From NCBI RefSeq assembly GCF_036373705.1, contig NC_089863.1, forward strand, positions 4,175,444 through 4,239,443: DNA of 64,000 nucleotides, given 5' to 3'. The DNA is from Amia ocellicauda. Its lineage: Eukaryota; Chordata; Actinopteri; Amiiformes; Amiidae. Each line of letters opens with the position of its first letter. The stretch's first letter is position 1. Of the stretch, positions 36,501-47,700 are shown one piece after another. The notes below the pieces were generated by a model that ran no database searches, was not told where the DNA came from, and worked only from the letters and a program-made list of their open reading frames with translations. Position numbers and translations under genes: made by a program.

Positions 36501-36993
36501 GGCTGCAGGTAGCAGCCAGGGAACCGGGCTGGGGGGCCGGCCCCAGGAAGAGCGACAGCGGGATGATGAGCGACAGCCCCCAGGTGGCCACGCCCACCAG
36601 CCAGGGCCGCTGCCGGCCACACAGGGCGCTGTACTGCAGCGGGAAGCACACGGCGCAGTAGCGGTCCAGTGCCATGGCGGTGAGCGTCAGCAGGATGTTG
36701 GAGGCGCTGGCGATCAGGGCCACCAGCAGGGCGGTGCAGGCGGCCTGGGGCAGCCGGGCGTCCAGGTAGATCTGCAGGTAGAAGGCGCTGTTGACCGCGA
36801 AGTAGGCCAGGCCCGAGGAGAGCAGGTGGAAGACCAGCACGAAGCGCGCCTGGCCTCGCAGGTGCGGGTCCCGCACGATGGCGGCGTTGATGAGCACGTT
36901 GAAGAAGGCCAGCAGCAGGAAGGAGATGAGCGAGGCGCACACCCGCACCGACGCGTAGTCCTGCGCCCTGCTGCTGCTGCACGACGCGTTCAT
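33577..36993 (-). CDS. Class A GPCR, odorant-receptor-131/GPR148-like, two coding exons
   Basis: Exon 1 (36993-36041) encodes seven hydrophobic segments: start MNASCSSS with an N-glycosylation site, DRY motif at residues 110-112, Cys86 with Cys163/172 as the likely disulfide, and IAPVVYGLRKEE closing TM7. It ends at CG|gtgagt. A small exon at 33643-33577, preceded by cttccag, continues in exact phase (CG+G) and adds about 22 residues ending PSQTSV, then TAG. Total 339 residues. The last three residues, TSV, fit a class I PDZ ligand. Unusual positions: the TM2 aspartate (2.50) appears replaced (FHLLSSGLAYF), NPxxY reads APVVY, and the TM6 CWxP reads YILP. The closest remembered families are the fish odorant receptor 131-2-like group and GPR148; ligand unknown. 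GPCR identity is firm; the splice to the tail exon is inference, and an extra exon could lie between. Confidence 0.8.
33908..34010. repeat. Inverted repeat, 28-bp arms, 47-bp spacer
   Basis: Arm 33908-33935 is the reverse complement of 33983-34010 at 27 of 28 positions (GAAAATAGTCAAGCACACAT… in the left arm). It lies inside the GPCR intron and does not belong to any transposon recognised here. Confidence 0.85.
34560..34770. repeat. Degenerate minisatellite
   Basis: Units of roughly 40 bp containing ACACTGTGATAAGGGCACAC and GAGCACAGACACACTA, about five copies with variants. Confidence 0.65.
35289..35415. repeat. 42-bp tandem repeat, three units
   Basis: GGCTGAGACCCTGCTGGACT followed by GGACTGTGTCTCTCAGGACC and AG, three near-identical copies. 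The period is a multiple of three, but no gene context was found on the + strand. Confidence 0.8.
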
Positions 36994-37059
36994 GGTCCGG
37001 GTCCCCCCCCACCCGACCGAGCCCTCTCTCTCTCTGTTTGTCTCTCTCTCACAAACACA

Positions 37060-37480
37060 CACTGAGGGGAACTCAAGAGTTCAGCCGGAGGGAGGCTTTC
37101 TTCCGACCCATACTGCCTGCTGCAGGAGCCGTGCGATGCGTGCTGCTGCGGGTCTGGATTTATTTCCCTTTGCGATCTTTCTTCCGTTTCTTTTGCTCTT
37201 TTATATATTCCAATATATTTTGTTTCGCTGTTTCTTCGTCTTTCTTTCTTTCTTTTTCTTTCTCTTTTGTGAGACAGTTGCACGCCGTGCCTCCTTTGCC
37301 GCCTCTTCGTTTGAAGTTGTATCTTCCTCTTACTATAAAGAACTATGAAGGAGGTGCTCTTCAGAAATTAAAAACAGTATTATTATTATAAGGTTTAATG
37401 TCCTTGTCAACGTAATATTTTTATAGTACACTTTTATAATAATACGACTTATTTCACGTCCTCTCCTCTTTGGCGAAGTG
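37060..37480. other. Upstream region of the GPCR gene
   Basis: About 400 bases upstream (minus-strand sense) of the GPCR start; purine-rich on the minus strand (AAAGAAAGAAAG). Possible 5' UTR and promoter, but no TATA box or upstream exon could be assigned. Confidence 0.3.
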
Positions 37481-37499
37481 AAAGACGGTTATTTCAGTG

Positions 37500-37500
37500 C

Positions 37501-37565
<65 letters not shown>

Positions 37566-37566
37566 G
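37500..37566. repeat. (TC)n(AC)n compound microsatellite
   Basis: About 20 TC units run directly into about 12 AC units. Confidence 0.95.
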
Positions 37567-37802
37567 CTGGTTTCCGCTTTTCTCTAAACCACACAAACTT
37601 ATGTCGAGGCAGAGAGAAGGAGTATTTGGAGAACTTAAACTCAAAGTAAATACATTTATGTTTTTTCCTCCTGAACTACATTTACATAACCCGCTCTCCC
37701 ATTCTTTCATTAAATCTGTTTGTATTGAAACCATTTACGCATAATTGTATTAATACATACATACATACTTAAATAAATAAATAAATACAGAAATAGATTC
37801 AG

Positions 37803-37960
37803 CAGCCCCGATAGCGCAATTTGTGAAGAGTGCATCGACTTGCTAAACCAGTGGTTCCCAAACCGGTCCTAGAGCCCCCCTATCCCGCTGCTTTTGGTTG
37901 CATCTGAACTCTTAATTGCTTAATTGGACGTCCAATTAAGGTATTAATTAAGCATTTGAG
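37803..37960. repeat. tRNA-like head joined to a dispersed-repeat body (possible SINE)
   Basis: GATAGCGCAATTTGTGAAGA resembles a tRNA A-box/D-arm (GCGC/GTGC stem). TTGCTAA resembles a Ser-GCT anticodon loop and GTGGTTCCCAAACC a weak B-box. The anticodon and acceptor stems do not fold, so this is not a functional tRNA. The body TTGCTTAATTGG…CCAATTAAGG is partly self-complementary. Confidence 0.35.
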
Positions 37961-38039
37961 AGCTTCACTCGGCTCTCTCTTGGATATTTAAACAAGTTGG
38001 AGTTCCCTTGTCCCACCAGTCTTACGACCACCAGATAAG

Positions 38040-38047
38040 CAGACCAA

Positions 38048-38090
<43 letters not shown>

Positions 38091-38128
38091 GTAAACGTAG
38101 CCTTCAAATAAACTGGTGAAACTTTGTG

Positions 38129-38185
<57 letters not shown>

Positions 38186-38235
38186 AGAATTAGAACTAAA
38201 ATGTGATATATACATTTAGTTCTAATTGTGACTAT
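38040..38235. repeat. (ATT)n and (TA)n microsatellites with adjoining hairpin
   Basis: (ATT)n at about 38049-38091, then about 26 TA units at 38130-38181, directly abutting an imperfect inverted repeat: 38182-38203 (AGTCAGAATTAGAACTAAAA) pairs with 38213-38233. Confidence 0.9.
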
Positions 38236-39789
38236 AGAGATGCTCGGGTGTGAACACGCATCAGAAATTACTGTGAGGTTTGATCAAAGCGGCACGGCAC
38301 GCCGGGGCACACAGCGATCTTGCAACAGTCGCTTCTTGCTCGGTGTCTTCCGGTGAATTTCCCGGTTCTTCACCCCCCAGTCAGAGCGAAAACACGGGCG
38401 GTGCAACAATTACACCCCCGCGCAGGCGCGGTTCAGTCCCCTCTCTCCCTCTCTGTCAAATTCAGTCTAAATGTGCTTCACTGGCATGACATGGAATGTT
38501 TTGCCAAAGTTAGAATGATAAAAATCACAATAATACCAGTGCTAATAATAACTTTAATACAAATGATAATAATATTGAACACAAATAGTAATTCCCCGAA
38601 TCACGAGTGGGGATATCCAGTGGAGTCCATTTCAGTTTCAATTTAAGGTGCTATATTGGCATGCAAATGCTCTCTCTCTCTCGCTCTGGACTAGAATGAG
38701 GTTTCACCAATTTAAATATTTGTGTACTTAAAATAATAACACATACACAATTAATAACAAAGACAAAACAATTGTAAACTGTTTATGTCATGGAATTAAA
38801 GTGAATTAATCAACATTAGTACATGTGAATGAATTAATACATTAATGAATTCACAAGGCATACAAATAATGACTAAGAACTGACTGACAGGTTTCACAAG
38901 AAACATTTTCAGATGAACCCTCACACACACACTAGAAAAGCCGAATCTATTTCTGACCCTGTAGGGTCGCCTAACCGACGGCTCTCGCACCGAGGCGCCC
39001 GTCGCCCGGGGAAGTACAGCATCTGCCGCCTGAGCTGCGCCGACCGCAGCGCCAAACCGCACAGCAGCAGCGCAAAAACAACTCGGAAAACGCAGGCATT
39101 AAAGGCTGAATAATGAAACTGGACAGATTGTGCAGCGTGCGACCTTACAGCCACTACATTGCGCGGATGATTATTGTGCACACAGACCGACACTAAAACA
39201 GCATCTCAAACTGCGCCTAGCATGTCAGCTAAGAACCACCTCAAATCAGTCTGCTATATGTCCAATGCAGAGAATAAGTCGCTTAATTAAGTAATCGAGA
39301 CAGCAGTCACTCAGCTAAACCATTTCAACATGAATACGGGAAATGTTGTTCATTTAACTTATGTCGATTTGATTGATTGATTTATTGTATTTCTTGATGT
39401 ATTTCTTTTTCACCTGACAATACAATGTAGAACAGGTCTCGTATTTACTGTAGGCTACACTGTATTGAAAAAATCTTGTCATCTTCAGGCATGCCTCATA
39501 TATTTATAAATGTAAATATAAAGTTGTGGCTGGTGGGTTCTCTGTACATTCAGAGGGTCTGCCGTCTTAATTGCTGCATAATAATAATCATCATCATCAT
39601 TATCATATAGTAGTTTAGGTACCCATAGGGGGCGCTGAGCGAACAACAAGTCCCACCAGGAATCGTGCGTGAGAATCTGGGGCTTCACAGATCGGCTCAG
39701 AGATGTTGGGAAGAATGCGATATAAACACAGAACAGTGGGCGCAGGGCGATAACCAACCCGGCCGCATGGGAAGACAGTACAACACCGC
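38236..39789. other. Intergenic DNA with two CpG-rich patches
   Basis: CpG-rich patches at 38285-38460 and 38940-39080 could be promoters, the second possibly for the + strand exon at 40119, but no first exon with a convincing start and donor was found. The remainder is AT-rich. Confidence 0.35.
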
Positions 39790-40060
39790 TGACACATGTC
39801 GGCCCAGTTCCAGTTCCCTCTACACACCCCACTGCACACACTGTACACACTACACACCTCACTACTCACACTGTACAAACTACACACTGCACACCACACT
39901 ACACTGCACACCCCACTACACACACTGTATGCACTGTACACACTACACACACCTTACTACACACCACAGTGCACACACTGTACACACTACACACCCTACT
40001 ACACACCCCACTACTCACACTGTACAAACTACACACCACACACCCCACTACACAATCGGC
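39790..40060. repeat. CACACTGTACACACTACACACC-type minisatellite
   Basis: Degenerate tandem array of CACACTGTACACACTACACA and CTCACTACTCACACTGTACA units immediately upstream of the acceptor of the cysteine-rich exon. Confidence 0.8.
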
Positions 40061-40118
40061 AGCTCCCCCATGTCCCCCCTGTATATACAATGTGACAAAC
40101 ACTCCCCTCCCGCCCCAG

Positions 40119-40291
40119 GGCGTCTGACCTGCCTCATGTGCAAGACGGTGGGGGAGTTCGGCTGGTGCTACTACCTGCCCATGACGGAGATCTGGTGCCT
40201 GGCCTGCCAGATGGCGCGCAAGGTCAAACTGCATCACCAGGGGGACTGCAAAGTGACCGGGGGGTCCGCCTCCGCCATGTTGCAGATGTAG
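40119..40291 (+). CDS. Unidentified cysteine-rich terminal exon (partial gene)
   Basis: Preceded by a good acceptor (CCTCCCGCCCCAG) and entered in phase 1, this exon encodes 56 residues to a TAG. Cysteine spacing is C-x2-C (TCLMC), then FGWCYY, a second C-x2-C (WCLAC), and H-H-x3-C near the end (KLHHQGDC), suggesting zinc binding. Composition and CpG content resemble neighbouring real exons. I do not recognise the family and could not find upstream exons; the flanking DNA is a minisatellite. It may also be a chance open frame. Confidence 0.4.
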
Positions 40292-41718
40292 TGGGGGGGG
40301 CACACTGTAGCCCACCCCCAACTGCTAATCAGATTGACGTGAATCCAGGCTTCTTCCAGCTCGCTTAATTACTGAAATTGAATCTCAAAAGTAATTAAAG
40401 AAAGGGTCTTGTTTGCAGCCGTGACATCATTGCTGATGGCCAATTGGTTGGTAATCGCTGGCACCAGTGAGGAGAGCATCCGATTGGTGTAAAGCCTAGC
40501 AGCAGAACTTGGGTTGGTCAGGCAAAGGGTTAGAAATAGGGACTCCAGTCCTGGGTGGCCGGGGGTGTCTGCAGGATGTTGTCCCAGCCCAACTCTGTGG
40601 CTCCTTAATTGCTCTAATTAATCGATGAATGGGAGGAATTGAACTCACTCTAGCTCCAGTTGAAGCGAAAGCCCCCCAGGACTCACCCCACAAAAAAACA
40701 GAAAGGTGCAGCTCTCTTAGTGGGGGTGCTACAGGGGCTGGTTCTGTTATCGGTCCATGTTGACCAGACTGAGCCCGACGCTGTGTACACCTGGCAATGC
40801 CTGCTTCCCATATTAAGCAAAGCAAAAGCGCTTATTATTATTATTAAAAAATAATTCATAAATACAGCTTTGAAACACACCCCTGTATAACATATTTTCT
40901 TTGACTCCAGGGGCCTATTATCGTGTTTTCTCATTTTTCTTCCATCCGATTAGTCACCCTCCCCCGGCAGCAAAGTACAGTGGTGGAGCCTATTTTTATT
41001 TTATCTTCTCTGTCTCACTCTGTATCTACACATGGATGATCGATGGACTGATTGTTTAGGCTCCAGTGATAGTGGCGGGGGCGGTGAAGGAGAGACAGCG
41101 AGAGAGACACACACAGAGACAGAGTGAAAGAGAGACACAGAGACACACAGACAGATATACACAATGAGACACAGACACACAGAAAGACACAGAGACACAC
41201 ACAACATATCGTTATCCCATAGAATGGGAGGTGGTCTCATATTTATTTAGTAGCTAAACTACATTGCAGTCTTGCTTCATCCAAAAAATCCACAAAATAC
41301 GGAAACCACTGTAGTTAACGCTGCTACAAAAACCAATACAATTCACCAGGAAACAGACACAATGCCATCAGGATGTAGTTTTACATAAATAGATAAAAGA
41401 ACATGTTTTTATTGGTTTAATTTCAATAACTGCCTTTTTGTGGATAATAGATTAATTAAGTAGTCTTGTAGGGGGGGACAAAAACTAAAGAGAAGACACT
41501 ATGGCCCCCTCCAGGGACCGGGACAGATTGCCCTGGTTTGAATTCAGCAGAATAAGGGGTCTTGTTCCCTTCCAGACGTGAAGTTGCCCTCGATCACGGG
41601 CCAAAGACCTAGGCTTCGAGGATCTCGACAGCTGGGTTGGGTGGCAAGAGGATGGGGCAGCGCTCTTGCTCTCCCTCTGGTGGCGTGAGCTGGGGTCCGC
41701 AGCCCCCCGGGGCAAGTT
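40292..41718. other. Intergenic / downstream region of the integrin gene
   Basis: Holds AC/AG-rich microsatellite at about 41085-41200. The 3' UTR of the minus-strand integrin would lie here. TTTATT, the minus-strand AATAAA, occurs at several places (near 40994 and 41242), so the poly(A) site cannot be fixed. Confidence 0.4.
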
Positions 41719-44700
41719 TTATAACGAAGTCTCGGCGTCGGCCCCAGGGGGCGCTGTGGCCTCTTTCTGCTCTTCATTCTTGTTGAGGTCAGCCGTGTCC
41801 TCACACGGCGCCTTCAGGCCTTGGAAGAATCCCATCTGTGAAGAGCCGAGATGAGGCAAGAGGGTCACTGCCAAACCGCCACCTCCCACCACTGCGCCAG
41901 AACAGGGGCCCCCTGACCTCTGAGCTTCGCCACACGGGGGGAATGGTAACAGCAACAGCCTGAGTTTACAGGGTGCCTTACCATGTAACTGTGGGAACGT
42001 TCAGCTTAGCCAAAACTATGACAGGGGTCCTGGCTGATGGGGGTGGGAGTGGCTCTCAGTGTGGGTGTGGCTGATGGGGGGGTGATTCTCAATGTGGGTG
42101 TGGCACTCAGAGTGGGTGTGGCTCTCAGAGTGGTAGCATCTGCTGGGGGTGGCTCTTGGGGTGGGTGTGGCTGCTTAGGGTGACTCAGTGTGGGTGTGGC
42201 TCCTGGAGGGTGCGTGTGGATCTCACTATGGGTGTGGATCTCGGGGTGGGTGTGAGTCTCAGTGTGGGTGTGAGTCTCAGGGTGGGTACACACCTTGGCC
42301 AGGCCCAGGCAAATGACCCCCAGAATTACCAGTCCTCCGATACAGCTGCCCACTATGAGGCCCACCAGGTTGGGCACAGCGGGCACCTCCAGTGCTGTGC
42401 TGACCTACAGCAAGAGAGGGGAAAGGGAGAGAGAGACAGGGAGAGAGAGGGAAAGAGAGGGGGAGGGAGAGAGTCTTCACAACCTCACTTGTCTTGAATG
42501 ACTGCTCTTCGGCACTTCAATCCTTTTTGATAGACAGGCCAGGTGGGTTGTGTGTTGTGTGTTGAGTTGGGTGCTGTACTATGTGTTGTGTTGGGTGCTG
42601 TACTGTGTGTTGCATTGAGTGCTGCACTGGGTGTTGAGTTGGGTGCTGCACTGGGTGTTGTGTGTTCTTTGACAGGTTACATCACAGCATTTCTATCGAT
42701 TGCTTTTTCTTTTAGTTGACCAGTTTTGCCTTATAAAGAAAACACAAGTAATTCAGCTTCAGTTGTGTTGCGTTGTGTAGTGGGGGCGCACACTCACAGA
42801 CAACTGGTGGAAGCTCCCTGCGGGGTACTGGATGTACTGACGCTGATCGAAGGACAGGAGGCCCTGGCTCACTGCGGCCACCTGGACGCCCACTTCCTGT
42901 CACCGCACACACACACACACACAATTTTAAGGACCTATGCCGGCATGTAAAACCCAGCCCTCAGCAACTTGAGGAACTTTACACCTGGCAGAATTATAAG
43001 CAATAACACAAACACATAAAAATACACACAAACACGCAATCAAACATGCACAAACAAACACAAACTAACACACACACACTAACACACAAACAAAAAAACC
43101 CTGCTACTACTAATTACAATAATATGTAAATGTGTGTTTTTAGCGGATAGAGATGAAGGGAGAGAACGAAGGAGGAAAACGGGAGGGAGCGAGAGAGAGA
43201 TCCCTCCATACCTCGGTATTCCTGATGACATTCCCCACCAGGGTGAAGCGGATTGGCTCACTGGTCAGCTGGCGGATGGTGCAGCGAATCAGAACGCAGA
43301 GGCGGGCCTCACAGGGCTGGGGCCACCAATCAGGGAGACAGACAAGCAGGGAGGGTAGCCAATCAATAATGGGGTACATTAGTGATTAGAATGTTTCTGT
43401 TGGAAGTAATTGTAACCTAAAAATCATATCTATCTGTCTATCTATTTATACTTTTAGCTCTTACCGTAAGGGAGGAATTGACGTAGGGGGGTCCTGCCTT
43501 GACACACACTGTGCCTTTAGTAACCTGGGGGGGTTGGAGAAAGCAAATTAATTTAAAATACAATACAGAGAAAAAGAGAGAGAGAGACTTTGACTTTTAC
43601 CCATCTTTAATCTGAATGAAGAAAAGGAAAATTTGTCAGATATGTATTTATGTACAGTGAGGGAAAAAAGTATTTGATCCCCTGCTGATATTGTACATTT
43701 GCCCACTGACAAAGAAATGATCAGTCTATAATTTTAATGGTAGGTGTATTTTAACAGTGAGAGACAGAATAACAACAACAAAATCCAGAAAAACGCATTT
43801 CAAAAAAGTTATAAATTGATTTGCATGTTAATGAGGGAAATAAGTATTTGATCCCCTATCAATCAGCAAGATTTCTGGCTCCCAGGTGTCTTTTATACAG
43901 GTAACGAGCTGAGATTAGGAGCACTCTCTTAAAGGGACTCTCCTAATCTCAGCTCGTTACCTGTATAAAAGACACCTGTCCACAGAAGCAATCAATCAAT
44001 CAGATTCCAAACTCTCCACCATGGACAAGACCAAAGAGCTGTCCAAGGATGTCAGGGACAAGATTGTAGACCTACACAAGGCTGGAATGGGCTACAAGAC
44101 CATCGCCAAGCAGCTTGGTGAGAAGGCGACAACAGTTGGTGCGATTATTCGCAAATGGAAGAAACACAAAATAACTGTCAGTCTCCCTCGGTCTGGGGCT
44201 CCATGCAAGATCTCACCTCATGGAGTTTCAATGATCATGAGAACGGTGAGGAATCAGCCCAGAACTACACGGGAGGATCTTGTTAATGATATCAAGGCAG
44301 CTGGGACCATAGTCACCAAGAAAACGATTGTTACACAGTACACCGTGAAGGACTGAAATCCTACAGCGCCCGCAAGGTCCCCCTGGTCAAGAAAGCACAT
44401 GTACAGGCCCGTCTGAAGTTTGCCAATGAACATCTGAATGATTCAGAGGAGAACTGGGTGAAAGTGTTGTGGTTAGATGAGACCAAAATCGAGCTCTTTG
44501 GCATCAACTCAACTCGCTGTGTTTGGAGGAGGAGGAATGACCCCAAGAACACCATCCCCACCGTCAAACATGGAGGTGGAAACATTATGCTTTGGGTGTG
44601 TTTTTCTGCCAAGGGGACAGGACAACTGCACCGCATCAAAGGGACGATGGACGGGGCCATGTACCGTCAAATCTTGGGTGAGAACCTCCTTCCCTCAGCC

Positions 44701-47700
44701 AGGGCATTGAAAATGGGTCGTGGATGGGTATTCCAGCATGACAATGACCCAAAACACACAGCCAAGGCAACAAAGGAGTGGCTCAAGAAGAAGCACATTA
44801 AGGTCCTGGAGTGGCCTAGCCAGTCTCCAGACCTTAATCCCATAGAAAATCTGTGGAGGGAGCTGAAGGTTCGAGTTGCCAAACGTCACCTTAATGACTT
44901 GGAGAGGATCTGCAAAGAGGAGTGGGACAAAATCCCTCCTGAGATGTGTGCAAACCTGGTGGCCAACTACAAGAAACGTCTGACCTCTGTGATTGCCAAC
45001 AAGGGTTTTGCCACCAAGTACTAAGTCGAAGGGGTCAAATACTTATTTCCCTCATTTACATGCAAATCAATGTATAACTTTTTTGAAATCCGTTTTTCTG
45101 GATTTTGTTGTTGTTATTCTGTCTCTCACTGTTAAAATACACCTACCATTAAAATTATAGACTGATCATTTCTTTGTTAGTGGGCAAACGTACAAAATCA
45201 GCAGGGGATCAAATACTTTTTTCCCTCACTGTATAAATGTTGCTGTTTTGCATGTGAGAGAGAGAGAGAGTGGGAGAGATGGGTTCTGTACTTACCGGGG
45301 GCACTGACACATCCCACACAAACCCTGATTCCAGTTCAACTGGAACCACAAGAGACACGTTGACGGGCACTACTTGGGAACCCAGATTTTCAACCTGGCG
45401 GACAGAGAGAGACAGAGAGGGAGAGAGAGGGAGAGGACAGAGGTAGAGGACAGAAAGGGAGAGAAAGACAGAGAGATAGAGCTTGAGTGTTACAAAACAG
45501 TTTATTGTACTTAAAACATGACAGCTCAGCTCAGACACACACACACACAGATACACACACTTACACACACACACACACATGTACATGCACACACAGATAC
45601 ATTTACACATACACACACATTTACATGCACAGACAGACACACTCACACACACAGTACCTGGTAAGTGTGCTGTATTGACGCACTGTGCTGTGATTTCTCC
45701 TTGAAGGTGACATGGCGTGTGGCGTCCAATCTGTAGATACGGGGAGAGAGGACAACAGTGCCCCCTATCAGCAGTGCCCGGAGATCAAAACTGTCATTAA
45801 AAGCCCCTCAATTGCCACTGCCATGTCAGCAGGCATTGGGCCAGATTACATTTAAACAATGTATTTTGAAAACATAAAATTACCCTGATAACATTTTATT
45901 TTCTTCTGGAAGAGGATTATCCCCCAGCTAGCATGACTGTGGACCTTTCAGCAGTTATTCTGCTTTATTCATTATTCAACAGTGATCTTTACAGCAAAAT
46001 GTGCAATATAATAGAAACGTAAAACAAATGTTTTGAAAAACATCTGCTGTTTGGATTTTTTTTTTTCTAAATGCACAGAAGACCCCCAAACAGCTTAATG
46101 TAAGCTATGCAACTGAAAATGGTATAACACAGAGGAACAAGCAATCTCCGGGATCATTTAACCAAGGTACGTTTAAATTATGATGCATTATTTATTAGTC
46201 TTAATGGGTCAATTGCATAGAACTGAAAGCAGCGGACTGGAGAGTTTGTTGCAATTGACCCATTATTATAATTAATAATAATGATAATATACTGAAAAAT
46301 ATATAATGTTGACAAACTCTGAACTGTAGAAGGGAGTCCTTTAATTATAGTTAACCCAAATGTTAAGATTACTGTGTTCCGGTGTCTTTAGCATTTACTA
46401 CATTCAGTATAGTTCTCTTTTTTAATGACACTGAACACCAGGATTCATAAAATTACTGTTTGAGAAAACTTATTTTAAACTACAAGGGAATGTTTTGTTA
46501 TATGGATTACTTGTAAAAAATAAAACAAAAAGTAGGATGTTCAAGTAGCTGATGTGATGTCATAGATAAAGTATTCAAATTAGCATAAATGAAGCTTCAA
46601 ACCTTTGTTCGATAAGGTGTTCCGAACCTTCAAAGGTAAAAATTGACCCTTTGAGACAGCCCTATACTATACTATAGAATACAATAGTATACTGTGCTAT
46701 ACTATACTATACTATACAATGCTATACTATAAAATAAAATACAATACAATACTAGAATCCACACAGTGCTGCTCCAGTCTGGGCCCTATACTATACTATA
46801 CTATACTATACTATACTATACTATACTATACTATACAATGCTATACTATAAAATACTATGCTATGCTACACTCTACAATACTATACTATACTACACTATA
46901 CTATACTGTGCTTTACTATACAATACAATACAATATCATACTATACTAATATATGCTAATATAATAATAAGTGCACTCACTCCCTCAGTATGACATTGAC
47001 TGGCAGCAGAACGGGGACGGAGTGGCTGGCAATGTTGTCTTCCAGAGTGGCATTCTCATTCTTACTGTGAAGAACAGGGGAAGAAAAGAGAGAGAGAGGG
47101 ATGGAAACATATCCTGGGAGAGATGGACGCTATAGCCACACAGATCAGTTACCACTGTGCCGAGGATTCACCTGGTCACCGAGGCGTTCACTGTGACGCT
47201 CTGGCCCAGAGCGGAGGGGTCCCTCACCGAGAACACCACCAGCAGGGTTACCTGACAGGGAGGGAGGGAGAGAGAGAGGGGGAGAGAGAGGTAGAGCAGG
47301 AGGTAGAGGGAATGGGGATGGTGAGACGGAGGGAGAGGGAGGGAGGGAGGGAGAGGGGGAGAGGGGGATTGAGGAAGAGAGATGGAGGGAGGTGCAGAGA
47401 GAGATGAAGGGAGAGGGAGTGGGAAGGGGAGAAGAAGAGGAAAAGGGAGAGGGAGAGAGGGAGAGCAGGAGGGAGAGGAAGAGGGAGACAGGGAAGGGGT
47501 GAGGGAGGGATGGAGAGAAGAAGGGAGGGAGGGAGAGAGGGAGGGAAGGGAAGAGGGGGAGAGGGAGAGAGATGGAGGGAGGTGCAGAGAGAGATGAAGT
47601 GAGAGGGGGAGAAGAAGATGGTAGAGAGGGAGGGAGGGAGAGAAGAAGGAGAGAGAGAGTGAGTGATGTTCCGGGTCTGTGTGTCATGGTGTGTGTGACT

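Noticed and set aside
35938-37065. 375-codon + strand ORF
   Set aside because: Exact antisense shadow of the GPCR exon, whose GC-rich codons leave the other strand open; no family resemblance.
37803-37880. Functional tRNA-Ser gene
   Set aside because: Acceptor and anticodon stems do not pair and the B-box is poor; at best a tRNA-derived repeat.
38921-39193. Minus-strand ORF with a signal-peptide-like hydrophobic stretch in a CpG-rich patch
   Set aside because: The start codon is far upstream of the hydrophobic stretch, no donor was found, and it does not connect to a gene; kept only as a CpG-rich patch.
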